Below are positions 35,134 through 42,516 of a DNA stretch of 64,000 nucleotides, one piece after another. The stretch is from positions 355,054 to 419,053 of the forward strand of contig DASUCV010000018.1 in the NCBI GenBank assembly GCA_036275915.1, written 5' to 3'. Positions within the stretch are counted from its first letter, which is position 1; every line of letters begins with the position of its first letter. This DNA comes from Candidatus Polarisedimenticolaceae bacterium. GTDB lineage: Bacteria; Acidobacteriota; Polarisedimenticolia; Polarisedimenticolales; DASRJG01. Made by a program: the position numbers and the translations under genes. The notes below the pieces were generated by a model. That model searched no databases. It saw only the letters and a program-made list of their open reading frames with translations, and was not told where the DNA came from.

Positions 35134-36006
35134 TCAGTTGTTCGGGTTGAGCGAACCGGCCTTCTTGGGGACGATCTTGAACTTCGGATCGGCGAGAGCC
35201 GGGTTGCACTTGACCTGCGTCGGCTCGCTGACGACCTGGCTGACGACCGCGCCGCCCTCGAAGCTGAGCTGCGTCACGACCCACTGGTCGTTGGCGATGT
35301 TCGAGCAGTCGACGCCGACCGCCGCCGACGCCGCGACGCCGCCGGAAGCCGGGAACGTCCCGAGGACGGTGCCGTACGAGGCCGCGTTGCGGTCCGGACG
35401 GGCCGACGCCGACACGCTGCGGACGACGTAACCGGTCACGGCCGACGCCGCATTCGGGCCGTAGAGGCCGCCCGCGATCGACGGGAGCGAGAGGTTGAGG
35501 TTGACGGTCGAGCCGGCGCGCGACGACGAGACGACGTGCGGGCGCGAGAGCTCGACGAAGTTGTGGTTGCCCTGCGCGCTGTAGTCGAAGTTGACGGTGT
35601 TGGCCGGCGTCTCGACGACGGTGGCAAGGATGAAGTTGGTCTTCGTGCTGCCGGCGGGCTGGTGCTGCCCGAGGACGGCGAGGGTCGAGCCGTTCGCCGG
35701 GCAGCCGGAGCCGCAGGAGCCGAGGTCGAGGTTGACGTTCGCGCCGGCGGGGCTGAAGTACATCCAGCTGAACGTGTTGCAGTTCACGACGCCGCCGTTG
35801 CCGTTCCACGTGCCCGGGGCACCGAGCTGCCAGGTCAGGCCGAGGAGGTTGCCGTCGGTCGAAGTGCTCGTCCAGTAGGCGTACTGGCCAGCCTGCACGT
35901 TAAACGATTGCGCCGACTTGCCGGGAATACAAGAAGCCGACGCCGGCATCGCGACGAGAGCCGCGACGGCGACGATCGCCAATCCCAAAACAATCTTCTT
36001 AGTCAT
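35134..36006 (-). CDS. Secreted protein, paralogue of the gene at 34153
   Basis: The 290-residue protein has a basic signal peptide start (MTKKIVLGLAIVAVAALVA, cleavage near ASAS) and the same exported domain as the gene at 34153, with SCGSGCPANGSTLAVLGQHQ and VVNCNTFSWMYFS. Two Cys pairs are conserved between the copies, which suggests disulfides. It starts 20 bases after the repeat protein at 36027 and ends at a strong terminator, so the two were probably made from one message. Function unknown. Confidence 0.78.
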   Translation of the reverse strand: MTKKIVLGLAIVAVAALVAMPASASCIPGKSAQSFNVQAGQYAYWTSTSTDGNLLGLTWQLGAPGTWNGNGGVVNCNTFSWMYFSPAGANVNLDLGSCGSGCPANGSTLAVLGQHQPAGSTKTNFILATVVETPANTVNFDYSAQGNHNFVELSRPHVVSSSRAGSTVNLNLSLPSIAGGLYGPNAASAVTGYVVRSVSASARPDRNAASYGTVLGTFPASGGVAASAAVGVDCSNIANDQWVVTQLSFEGGAVVSQVVSEPTQVKCNPALADPKFKIVPKKAGSLNPNN

Positions 36007-36026
36007 GTTCTTCTCTTCCTCCCTGA

Positions 36027-36692
36027 TCAGTAGTGGGACGGCGTGTAGTTGACGGACGTCTGCATCTTGACGAAGTACGCCTCACCGGGCGCCAAAGCGA
36101 AGACCGCGCCGGTGCCCTTGCGGCCCGTGTACGTCGAAAGGGTGTCGGTCGCCTTGAGGAACTTCTGAACGTTGGTGACATTGGCGAAGCCGATGTCGTC
36201 CATCAGGCCCTTCGCGTCCGCCGCCGTCTGGTGGTAGTTGTACGCGAAGAAACTCGTGCCCGAGTTCGACGTGCCGCCGCCCGCCTGCGAAAGGCTGTAG
36301 GCAACCGAAGGATCGTCCGAGCCGACGACGATGTAGTTGACCGTCGTCTGCATCTTGACGAAGTAGCCTTCACCCGCGGCCAGTGAGAAGACCGCGCCGG
36401 TGCCCTTGCGGCCCGTGTAGGTCTGAAGGGTGTCAGTCGCCTTGAGGAACTTCTGGATGTTCGTCACGTTGTTGAACGTGATGTCATCCATGAGGTTCTT
36501 GGCGTCCGCCATCCCCGTCTGCCGATTGTCCGGAAGCGCGAGCGTGTTCGTTCCGGAATTCGACGTGCCGCCCCCGGCCTGGCTCAACGTGTAGTTGAGC
36601 TTGAAGCCCATGTTGGAGGCGACGAGAGCGCTGCCGGTCAGCGCTACGGCGGTCACAACCGCCATCGCCCCGAAGAACGTCTTCTTGGTCAT
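36027..36692 (-). CDS. Secreted protein made of two tandem ~96-residue repeats
   Basis: The 221-residue protein has a signal peptide (about 1-25, start MTKKTFFGAMAVVTAVALTG) and two copies of one domain (about 29-124 and 125-221). Shared blocks are LSQAGGGTSNSGT, MADAKNLMDDI / AADAKGLMDDI, TGRKGTGAVF and GEGYFVKMQT / GEAYFVKMQT. GGAGGAG stands seven bases before the ATG. A promoter with an overlapping palindrome lies 85-110 bases upstream. I recognise no named family; repeats of this kind are seen in exported proteins. The first residues resemble those of the gene at 35134, so both signal peptides may share an origin. Confidence 0.78.
   Translation of the reverse strand: MTKKTFFGAMAVVTAVALTGSALVASNMGFKLNYTLSQAGGGTSNSGTNTLALPDNRQTGMADAKNLMDDITFNNVTNIQKFLKATDTLQTYTGRKGTGAVFSLAAGEGYFVKMQTTVNYIVVGSDDPSVAYSLSQAGGGTSNSGTSFFAYNYHQTAADAKGLMDDIGFANVTNVQKFLKATDTLSTYTGRKGTGAVFALAPGEAYFVKMQTSVNYTPSHY
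36099..36131. repeat. 33-bp direct repeat, copy 1 (inside the repeat protein gene)
   Basis: This segment is identical to 36387-36419, 288 bp away (96 codons, in frame). It encodes the YTGRKGTGAVF block. Exact DNA identity over 33 bp suggests a fairly recent duplication or gene conversion between the two domains. Confidence 0.85.
36387..36419. repeat. 33-bp direct repeat, copy 2 (inside the repeat protein gene)
   Basis: Second copy of the repeat at 36099-36131, in the same frame, encoding the matching block of the first protein domain. Confidence 0.85.
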
Positions 36693-36770
36693 CCGATCTC
36701 CTCCGAAGTCTTGGCCATCCCGAGCCCGAGAGCCCGGAACCTCCCGTTAAGGACCCCTACCGCAAAATCC

Positions 36771-36786
36771 CCCGTGAATTTACGGG
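36771..36786. promoter_or_regulatory. 16-bp near-palindrome over the -10 box (candidate operator)
   Basis: CCCGTGAATTTACGGG reads nearly the same on both strands (one mismatched pair). It covers the predicted -10 box of the secreted-protein operon, the usual place for a repressor site. Confidence 0.45.
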
Positions 36787-36804
36787 AAACCCGCGTTGGG
36801 TCAA
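36777..36804 (-). promoter_or_regulatory. Sigma-70-like promoter of the secreted-protein operon
   Basis: On the minus strand TTGACC (36804-36799), a 16-base spacer and TAAATT (36782-36777) precede the repeat-protein gene by about 85 bases. It is a moderate consensus match. Confidence 0.5.
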
Positions 36805-36863
36805 GCGAAAGGTGCCGGATTATCGAGTCCCCCTGACGACCATGGTTGAAAAAACGGTCCCGA

Positions 36864-37307
36864 TCAATCAATTCTATAAAAAACGAGGTTCGGCCCCCCC
36901 GTAGCTTCATCGGTGTAACGGTTGCCGGCCATATGCGTCGGCGATGCGTTGCTCAGTCCTCGTGGGTCGGTCGAGCGGCGGACGACGTGGCTCGAATTGC
37001 CATTGGCCAGGGTGAAGACGACCTGCCCGTCGACCTTGGCGGCCGACAGGTGCGCCATCGGCGAAGGGTGCCGTTCCGTGGCGACGAAGAGCGCCGATGC
37101 GATCGCCAGGACCGGAACGGAGCCGAGGAACGCCCAGCGCCACGCCTTGGTGAGAGCCGGGATGAACGCTGCCTCGCGTCCCTGCCCCATCGCGCGAACC
37201 TCGTCGAAAAGAGCTGTGCGGGCGGCCCCGGAGAGGGTTTCGTCCTGAGATTCAGCGCGCCAGGCGGCGACCGCATCGTCCAGGATGTCGTGCTTGCGTG
37301 TTTCCAT
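36864..37307 (-). CDS. Small single-pass membrane protein downstream of the ECF sigma factor
   Basis: The 147-residue protein has a soluble N-terminal part (DAVAAWRAESQDETLSG), one membrane helix at about 70-90 (FLGSVPVLAIASALFVATE) and an external C-terminal domain of about 55 residues. It follows the sigma gene by 45 bases, the normal place for an anti-sigma factor, and its topology fits, but there is no zinc-finger HxxxCxxC motif. The ATG at 37307 follows GAGGAGAGG; an ATG at 37325 lies upstream of that site. Anti-sigma function is an inference from position and topology only. Confidence 0.65.
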   Translation of the reverse strand: METRKHDILDDAVAAWRAESQDETLSGAARTALFDEVRAMGQGREAAFIPALTKAWRWAFLGSVPVLAIASALFVATERHPSPMAHLSAAKVDGQVVFTLANGNSSHVVRRSTDPRGLSNASPTHMAGNRYTDEATGGPNLVFYRID

Positions 37308-37352
37308 AGCCTCTCCTCTCGTCATGGAATACCGGAGGGGAGGGACGTTCGT

Positions 37353-37931
37353 TCAACGAGCCGGAATCTTTTTTTCCTGGAGCGCCTGCCGGAGGCGGTC
37401 CTTGGCAAGCCCGAGGTGCCGCCGGATGGTGATGGCGGTGATTCCGAGGACCCGAGCCGCCTCGTCCCGGTCGAGCCCTTCCATCTCGATGAGGACGAAA
37501 ACCGCGCGTTCCCGCTCCGTCAGGGTCTCGAGCGCCCCCTCGAGACGCCGGGCCAGGTCGAGCCGGTCGGCCGCCGAGAGGGAGGCCGGGGCGGTCTCCT
37601 CGACCGCGTCGTCCCAGGGGGCCTCCTCCCGCCGCTTCTGGTCCGACTGCCCCCTCCAGTCCAGGGCGGCGTTGGCCGAGACCTTGTACACCCACGACGC
37701 GAACGGCCGGCCCTTCTGGAAGCCGTCGAGGCCGCGGAAGAGCCGGAGAAAGACGTTCTGGGCGACGTCCTCGCGATCCGACACCGGCACTCCGAGCAAC
37801 CGGAGCACGCGGAGCACGCGTGCCTCGTGGCGCCGGAGAAGGGCCTCGAACGCACGGGCGTCCCCCGCGCGCGCCGCCTCGATCAGCGAGGCTTCGGACG
37901 CGTCGTCGTCAGAAAGGGCTCTTGTTGCCAC
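37353..37931 (-). CDS. ECF-type RNA polymerase sigma factor
   Basis: The 192-residue protein has region 2 (about 20-100: DREDVAQNVFLRLFRGLDGF; FASWVYKVSANAALDW) and region 4 (about 130-185: LTERERAVFVLIEMEGLDRD; EAARVLGITAITIRRHLGLA), with nothing else. It should direct RNA polymerase to a specific promoter set. The GTG at 37931 lies 23 bases inside the end of the C25 protease gene, so it is translated in tandem with that protease, an unusual link. Target promoters are unknown; the nearby secreted-protein operon and the peptide locus are candidates. Confidence 0.92.
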   Translation of the reverse strand: MATRALSDDDASEASLIEAARAGDARAFEALLRRHEARVLRVLRLLGVPVSDREDVAQNVFLRLFRGLDGFQKGRPFASWVYKVSANAALDWRGQSDQKRREEAPWDDAVEETAPASLSAADRLDLARRLEGALETLTERERAVFVLIEMEGLDRDEAARVLGITAITIRRHLGLAKDRLRQALQEKKIPAR

Positions 37932-40900
37932 GGGCGTCCACAGCGAGGACCGAATAGTACTGGCTCGCGGCGGGCGCGGTCACGCTGAATGAAGGGCTCG
38001 TCGGAGAGCCGAGGAGAGGCACCGTGCCGTTCTTGACGTCGGTGCGAGTGAAGGGGTGGTCGCTCGCGTAGACCTCGTAGTGCTGGATCGCGAGCGGGTT
38101 TCCGTCGAAGTCGGTCGTCACCGCCGGCCAGCTCAGGCCGAGGTTGTAGCCGCCGGAGCCGTCCGGCGTCTTCGAGAGCGTGAGCACGTCGATCCCGTTG
38201 GGGAGCTGATTGCCGAGGCCGCCGACGTTGCCGGAGGTGTCCACGGCGCGCACGAGCCAGTAGTAGTTGTTCGCGTCCGCCAGGATGCCGGTGTCGGTGA
38301 AGGTGGCGGCTGTCGGCGTGGCGATCCTGTTCCCGGGACCCGGGATGAAGTCGGGCGTCGTTCCCCGATAGACCTCGTAGTTCGCGACCGTCTCGGCCTT
38401 CCCGTAGATGTCGGTCGTCACCGCCGGCCACGTGAGCACGGCGCTCGTCCCCGACTTGTCGACGTGCAGCCCCGAGATGAACTCCGGCGAGCGCACGCCG
38501 CGCACGAAGGTCGGCGTCCCCTGCTGCTCCCCGGAATATCCGGAGGTGTGGCCCGAGGTGTTCGACGCGGTGATCGCGACGTAGTACGTCGTGCCGTTCG
38601 TCAGGCTCGTAAGCGTGTAGCTCGTCGCCTTCCCCGCGCTGCCCGAGAACGTGTAGGTGCCCGGCGCCGTTCCCCACCACACGGTGTAGTGGTCGAAGTC
38701 GGACTCGAGGTTCGCGGCCCACGAGAGGTTGAGCTTCCCGCCGGTCTCCGGGTCGGTGACCGTGAGGCCGGTCGGCGCCGCCGGCGATCCGGGGTTGAGC
38801 GGCGTCGCCTGGACGCAGTCCGGACCGTTGACGGCGCAATCGCTGTTGAAGTTCGACCAGCGGCTCTCGAACCCGCTCGTGTCCTCCGCGACGACGTAGT
38901 AGAGATAGCTCTTCGCGTTCGTGACCGTCGTGTCGCTGAACGACGTCGTCGTGAGGAGCGAGGCGATCTTCGTGTACCCCGGGATCGCCCCCACCGCACG
39001 GTAGACGTCGTACTTCGCCCCCGCCGTCGTGCTCGCCGTCCACGTGAGGTTGACGACCGCATTGCCCGCGGCCGCGACGAGCGCCGTCGCCGGGTTCACC
39101 GCAGGGAAGATGAGACGCGTCGAGGGGTCACCGAGCAGAACGTAGTTCTGGCACGCCTGCGCGGCGCCGAGCTGGCAGGCGAAGTTCGTGCCCACCGCGA
39201 CAGCGTTCCCGAGCATGCGCTCCTTGTACTTCCCGAAGAGGTCCTCGAACATCTGGTCGGAGATGTCCTGCGTCTGATAGCCGTCGGTCAGCCCGGAGGG
39301 CGCGAAGACGGCGATCGCACCGCCGCCGCTCCGTTTCAAGAAATCCTCGCCGAGCGTGACGTCGTTCGTGTCTTCGAAGCCGCCGGTGAGGCAATTGTGT
39401 GCGATGAGCCAGGGCTGCTTCGTGGCGTTCACGAGCCCGTTGACGTCGAAGATCGCGTTGGGCGGCGGGGGCCAGCCTTCGGCGAAGAACGCGTCGTCGG
39501 ACCAGACGTTGAAGTTCCCGTGGCCGACGTACTGCATGATCGAGGCGCCGTCGGAGATCCCGTCGGTGCCGTTGAGCGCCTTCTTGATGTCCGAGCGGAG
39601 CGACTCCGGCTGGCAGCTCGAAGGGTTCTGGTTGCAGTAGTCGGTCCAGTACCGCAGCGTCCGCGCGGTGTGCGGCGGGATCTTCATGTGGCTCTTCGCG
39701 AGGTCGTTCGTCGCCTCGAAATCGGCGGCCTCGTTCACGTCGTAGTTCTTGCCGCGGTCGGAGACGAAGAGGGCGTGGCGCCGCCAGTTGCCGGTCGGCG
39801 GATTCTGCTCGTACGCGAGGATCTTCTGGAGAACGATGTTCGTCTGCGCGTCGCTGCGCGTCGAGATGCGGCCCACCACGAGATCGGGTGTCGTGTCGGT
39901 GCCGGTGACGTCCATGAGGATCGAGTCGCTCGCGTAGTAGCCGAAGGCGGGGTCGTCCTTGAAGAGGATCTGCGTCGGCACGTAGCTGCTGAGCGGGACC
40001 GACGTGTCGTTGTACTTGTAGTCGTACGAGCCGTCGCCGATGAGGAGGACGAACGCCGGCTTTCGCCCCGACCAGCTCGCCATGGCATAGGCCATGAAGC
40101 TCTTGATCGCTTGGGGGGTGACGAGGCCGTCGCCGAACTCGTCGTAGACGTCCTGGATCATGACGACCTTCGACGTCAGGCCCTGGTTCGCGAGCTTCCA
40201 GCTCAGAAGCGAATTGAGCGTCGCCGTCGACGTGGCGCCGAGCGGCGTCGGGTGCGCGATGACGATGAGGTCGGCCTGGTTCGAAGGATCGCGTAGGGTC
40301 GTCGGAGGATCGGACGCGAAGTCCGCCGCGGCCGGGACCGCGATCGCGTTCGCTCCCGCCACGACGAAGCGCCGCGGCGTGCCGTCGGGAATCGACGGGT
40401 CGTTCGCAATGTGGAAACGCACGCTGAAGTTGCCGGCGGCCCCGCCGACCGTCCCTCCCGTGATCTTGACCGGGGAGGCGTTCGCGCTCGCGCCGACACG
40501 GCCGGTGACCTCCCAGACCTCGGGCGCGTTCGTCGCCAATCCCGTGACCTGGATCTCGGTGTCGCCGTCGGGCCAGTCGAAGGTCAAGGCGTCGCCCGTC
40601 GCCTGGAAGCTCCGCTTGTAGTGGATCTCGATGAAGTCGAGGATGATCTGGTTCTTGTACCCCGCCGATCCGGCGACGGCCAGCGCGTCGATCGTCACCT
40701 GAGCCGGGTCGCTGAGCGCCGCTCCCGAGCCGGGATAGGTCCACGTGAAGTCGTGCGTGTAGACCATGCGTCCGTCGAACGTGCCGTCGTCGTTGTTGGT
40801 CGCGAGGGTCGCGCTCGAGGCGTTCTTGAGCGTGATCCGCGTCTTGTGGTCGGACGCGGTCGTGTCTTCCGTGAGCCCGCGCAGGCGGACGAGCACCTCC

Positions 40901-42225
40901 GCCGGGTCGGTCGTCGTGGCGAGGCCGGGAAGCGGCACCGAGACGGTCCGGGTGATGCTCGCGGCCGGCGGGCCGACGACCGCAGGGTTCGACTCGGAAG
41001 GCGACCAGTACCACGGGTCGGCGCCGCCGAGGGGCCGGAACGCGTTGTCGGTCTCGAGATGCTGCACCGCGTCGAACTTCGTCGCCGGCGCCGAGAGATC
41101 CGGGGGCGCGCTGCGGGTCGCCAGACGCGCGCGGGCACCGGCCTCGGCGGTCAGGTAGTAGGCGTTCTCATCGGTGAAGTCGCGCGCCTCGTAGATGTTC
41201 GTCCCGCCGGGAAACTCGGTGTTGAGGATGGTCTTCGGCTCGTCGTCGAGCGGCTGTCCGTAGAACTCGATCCAGTCGCCGGAGTCGAGCTGGTCGTTCC
41301 CGTTGACGTCGTTGACGAGGATCGGGATCTCGTTCCCCCTCTCGGTCAGCTTGTACGTCGAGATCGGCTGCGTCTCGAACCCCGTCCCGTTGAGCTTGGT
41401 GAAGTCGAGGCGGACGATCCCGTATGCGCGAACTTTGACCTTGTAGCGGGGGCCCGCGAGCGGCGCGGCCGGTGCCGCCGCCATCGCCATCGCCTCCGGC
41501 GCGGTCCCGGTGCGGAACGTCGTCCCCTGCGCGTAGTTCGCGAACATCGACCGGTACTGATCTTCCGCGAGTGGGTCGAGCGCCGGCGCCGACCGTGCGC
41601 CCTCGTCGCCGTCGAAGGCGACGGTGACCTGGAACGAGCGCGCCACGCGGAGCCCGCGGATCCGCGGGTCGAACCGCACGGGCGTGACGACGACGTCGAC
41701 GTAGCGCTGATTGCGGAACGTTCCGACGTCGCCGAGCCGCGCGATCGCCGCCGGGAAAGGATCGTGTCCCTGGAAGATCGTCGCGTCGGGCTCGAGAACG
41801 GTGTCGCGACGCACGCGCGGACCATCCCCCACCGGCGCGGTCAGATCGGTCTCGGGGTCGAGCTGGGCCGAGACGCGGGGCACCGGGCGCGGCATGGTGC
41901 CCGGCATCGTGTCTTCTCGAGCGGCGCCGAGGATCAGGCGCGGTGTCGTCCCCTCGGGGATCGCCACGCGCACGACGTGGAACGGCAAGTCCGGGACGCC
42001 CGGACGGACCTGTCTTCCCGCGAATCCATCGAGCCGGATTTGCGTCGAGCCGTCGGGGTGACTCGACAGGAGGAGCGCCGGGGTCGTGACCTGAAAGGTG
42101 AAACTCGCTTTGTCACGAGCTTCTTCGATCGGCGCTACGAAAGACGACGGCGGGGCCGCGAAAGCGAGCCCCGCCGTAACTCCCGCCAAGAACCCCCAGA
42201 GGAAAACGCTCCTGGGAGCCCTCAT
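37909..42225 (-). CDS. Gingipain-type C25 cysteine protease with Fn3 tail
   Basis: The 1438-residue protein has a signal peptide (1-23), a long N-terminal propeptide and beta region (to about 640), a C25 peptidase domain (about 650-1040) and four fibronectin type III-like domains (about 1045-1438). The catalytic pair is visible: His near 899 in IMQYVGHGNFNVW and Cys near 945 in LIAHNCLTGGFED. C25 enzymes cut after Arg or Lys once matured. No type IX secretion C-terminal domain of the Bacteroidetes kind is evident. It starts 55 bases after the small peptide gene and overlaps the sigma factor gene. No clear ribosome binding site precedes the ATG. A likely role is cleaving the neighbouring peptide or surface proteins. 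Confidence 0.9.
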   Translation of the reverse strand: MRAPRSVFLWGFLAGVTAGLAFAAPPSSFVAPIEEARDKASFTFQVTTPALLLSSHPDGSTQIRLDGFAGRQVRPGVPDLPFHVVRVAIPEGTTPRLILGAAREDTMPGTMPRPVPRVSAQLDPETDLTAPVGDGPRVRRDTVLEPDATIFQGHDPFPAAIARLGDVGTFRNQRYVDVVVTPVRFDPRIRGLRVARSFQVTVAFDGDEGARSAPALDPLAEDQYRSMFANYAQGTTFRTGTAPEAMAMAAAPAAPLAGPRYKVKVRAYGIVRLDFTKLNGTGFETQPISTYKLTERGNEIPILVNDVNGNDQLDSGDWIEFYGQPLDDEPKTILNTEFPGGTNIYEARDFTDENAYYLTAEAGARARLATRSAPPDLSAPATKFDAVQHLETDNAFRPLGGADPWYWSPSESNPAVVGPPAASITRTVSVPLPGLATTTDPAEVLVRLRGLTEDTTASDHKTRITLKNASSATLATNNDDGTFDGRMVYTHDFTWTYPGSGAALSDPAQVTIDALAVAGSAGYKNQIILDFIEIHYKRSFQATGDALTFDWPDGDTEIQVTGLATNAPEVWEVTGRVGASANASPVKITGGTVGGAAGNFSVRFHIANDPSIPDGTPRRFVVAGANAIAVPAAADFASDPPTTLRDPSNQADLIVIAHPTPLGATSTATLNSLLSWKLANQGLTSKVVMIQDVYDEFGDGLVTPQAIKSFMAYAMASWSGRKPAFVLLIGDGSYDYKYNDTSVPLSSYVPTQILFKDDPAFGYYASDSILMDVTGTDTTPDLVVGRISTRSDAQTNIVLQKILAYEQNPPTGNWRRHALFVSDRGKNYDVNEAADFEATNDLAKSHMKIPPHTARTLRYWTDYCNQNPSSCQPESLRSDIKKALNGTDGISDGASIMQYVGHGNFNVWSDDAFFAEGWPPPPNAIFDVNGLVNATKQPWLIAHNCLTGGFEDTNDVTLGEDFLKRSGGGAIAVFAPSGLTDGYQTQDISDQMFEDLFGKYKERMLGNAVAVGTNFACQLGAAQACQNYVLLGDPSTRLIFPAVNPATALVAAAGNAVVNLTWTASTTAGAKYDVYRAVGAIPGYTKIASLLTTTSFSDTTVTNAKSYLYYVVAEDTSGFESRWSNFNSDCAVNGPDCVQATPLNPGSPAAPTGLTVTDPETGGKLNLSWAANLESDFDHYTVWWGTAPGTYTFSGSAGKATSYTLTSLTNGTTYYVAITASNTSGHTSGYSGEQQGTPTFVRGVRSPEFISGLHVDKSGTSAVLTWPAVTTDIYGKAETVANYEVYRGTTPDFIPGPGNRIATPTAATFTDTGILADANNYYWLVRAVDTSGNVGGLGNQLPNGIDVLTLSKTPDGSGGYNLGLSWPAVTTDFDGNPLAIQHYEVYASDHPFTRTDVKNGTVPLLGSPTSPSFSVTAPAASQYYSVLAVDARGNKSPF

Positions 42226-42235
42226 GATGTTGCCG

Positions 42236-42268
42236 GAGGGCCGCCTAACCCCCGACGATGCGGCCCTC
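42236..42268 (-). promoter_or_regulatory. Hairpin between the peptide gene and the C25 protease gene
   Basis: A perfect 9-bp stem (42236-42244 with 42260-42268) with a 15-base loop begins 12 bases past the peptide stop and ends 10 bases before the protease ATG. There is no U-run, so it is not a classic terminator. It could protect the short peptide message or limit translation of the protease, giving more peptide than protease. Confidence 0.6.
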
Positions 42269-42280
42269 GCTAGATCTTGC

Positions 42281-42394
42281 TCAGCTCTGGATCGGTCCGG
42301 CGCCGCAGCTGTCGTCTGCCTTGGCGCAAGCCACTGCACGAGCCTCGAGCTTCTCGGTGTGAATGATCGCCGGACGTTCGTAGGTCTTCCTCAT
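42281..42394 (-). CDS. 37-residue two-cysteine peptide, candidate RiPP precursor
   Basis: This short gene encodes 37 residues. It starts MRKTYERP, has a charged leader-like part to about residue 19, and ends in a core-like segment ARAVACAKADDSC followed by GAGPIQS. Cys23 and Cys30 are the only cysteines. A strong site GGGGGAGGA stands three bases before the ATG, and a good sigma-70 promoter lies about 90 bases upstream. It sits between a radical SAM/SPASM gene (with a PqqD-like gene) and a C25 protease, which is the setting expected for a ribosomally made, enzyme-modified peptide. Codon use is ordinary for this genome. Possible modifications are thioether (sactipeptide or ranthipeptide) or C-C crosslinks. 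Its product is not identified; precursor status is inferred from context. Confidence 0.8.
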   Translation of the reverse strand: MRKTYERPAIIHTEKLEARAVACAKADDSCGAGPIQS

Positions 42395-42479
42395 GTCCTC
42401 CCCCTGAATGGAGCGCGTGTTGACCCAAAAAAAGTGCAGTCTTTCAATCCCGCCCGGCTACCGTGCCGGAAGCGCCTTG

Positions 42480-42508
42480 GTTATACGGTGCGAGGGTATC
42501 GTTTTCAA
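42480..42508 (-). promoter_or_regulatory. Sigma-70 promoter of the small peptide gene
   Basis: On the minus strand TTGAAA (42508-42503), exactly 17 bases, then TATAAC (42485-42480). Both boxes match the consensus at five of six positions. Transcription would start near 42473, about 80 bases before the peptide ATG. It separates peptide expression from that of the modifying enzymes. Confidence 0.68.
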
Positions 42509-42516
42509 CCACTTTT

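Noticed and set aside
32332-36033. A 1233-codon open frame on the plus strand
   Set aside because: It lies opposite five convincing minus-strand genes; long antisense frames are expected at 70 % GC, and its translation is Arg/Asp/Glu-rich with no motif.
36826-36863. Possible terminator after the membrane protein at 36864 (TTTTTT after CGGGACCG)
   Set aside because: The stem would need a two-base loop, so I do not count it as a terminator.
37909-42225. Type IX secretion substrate label for the C25 protease
   Set aside because: The C-terminus ends in Fn3-like repeats, and I see no C-terminal sorting domain or T9SS gene in the window.
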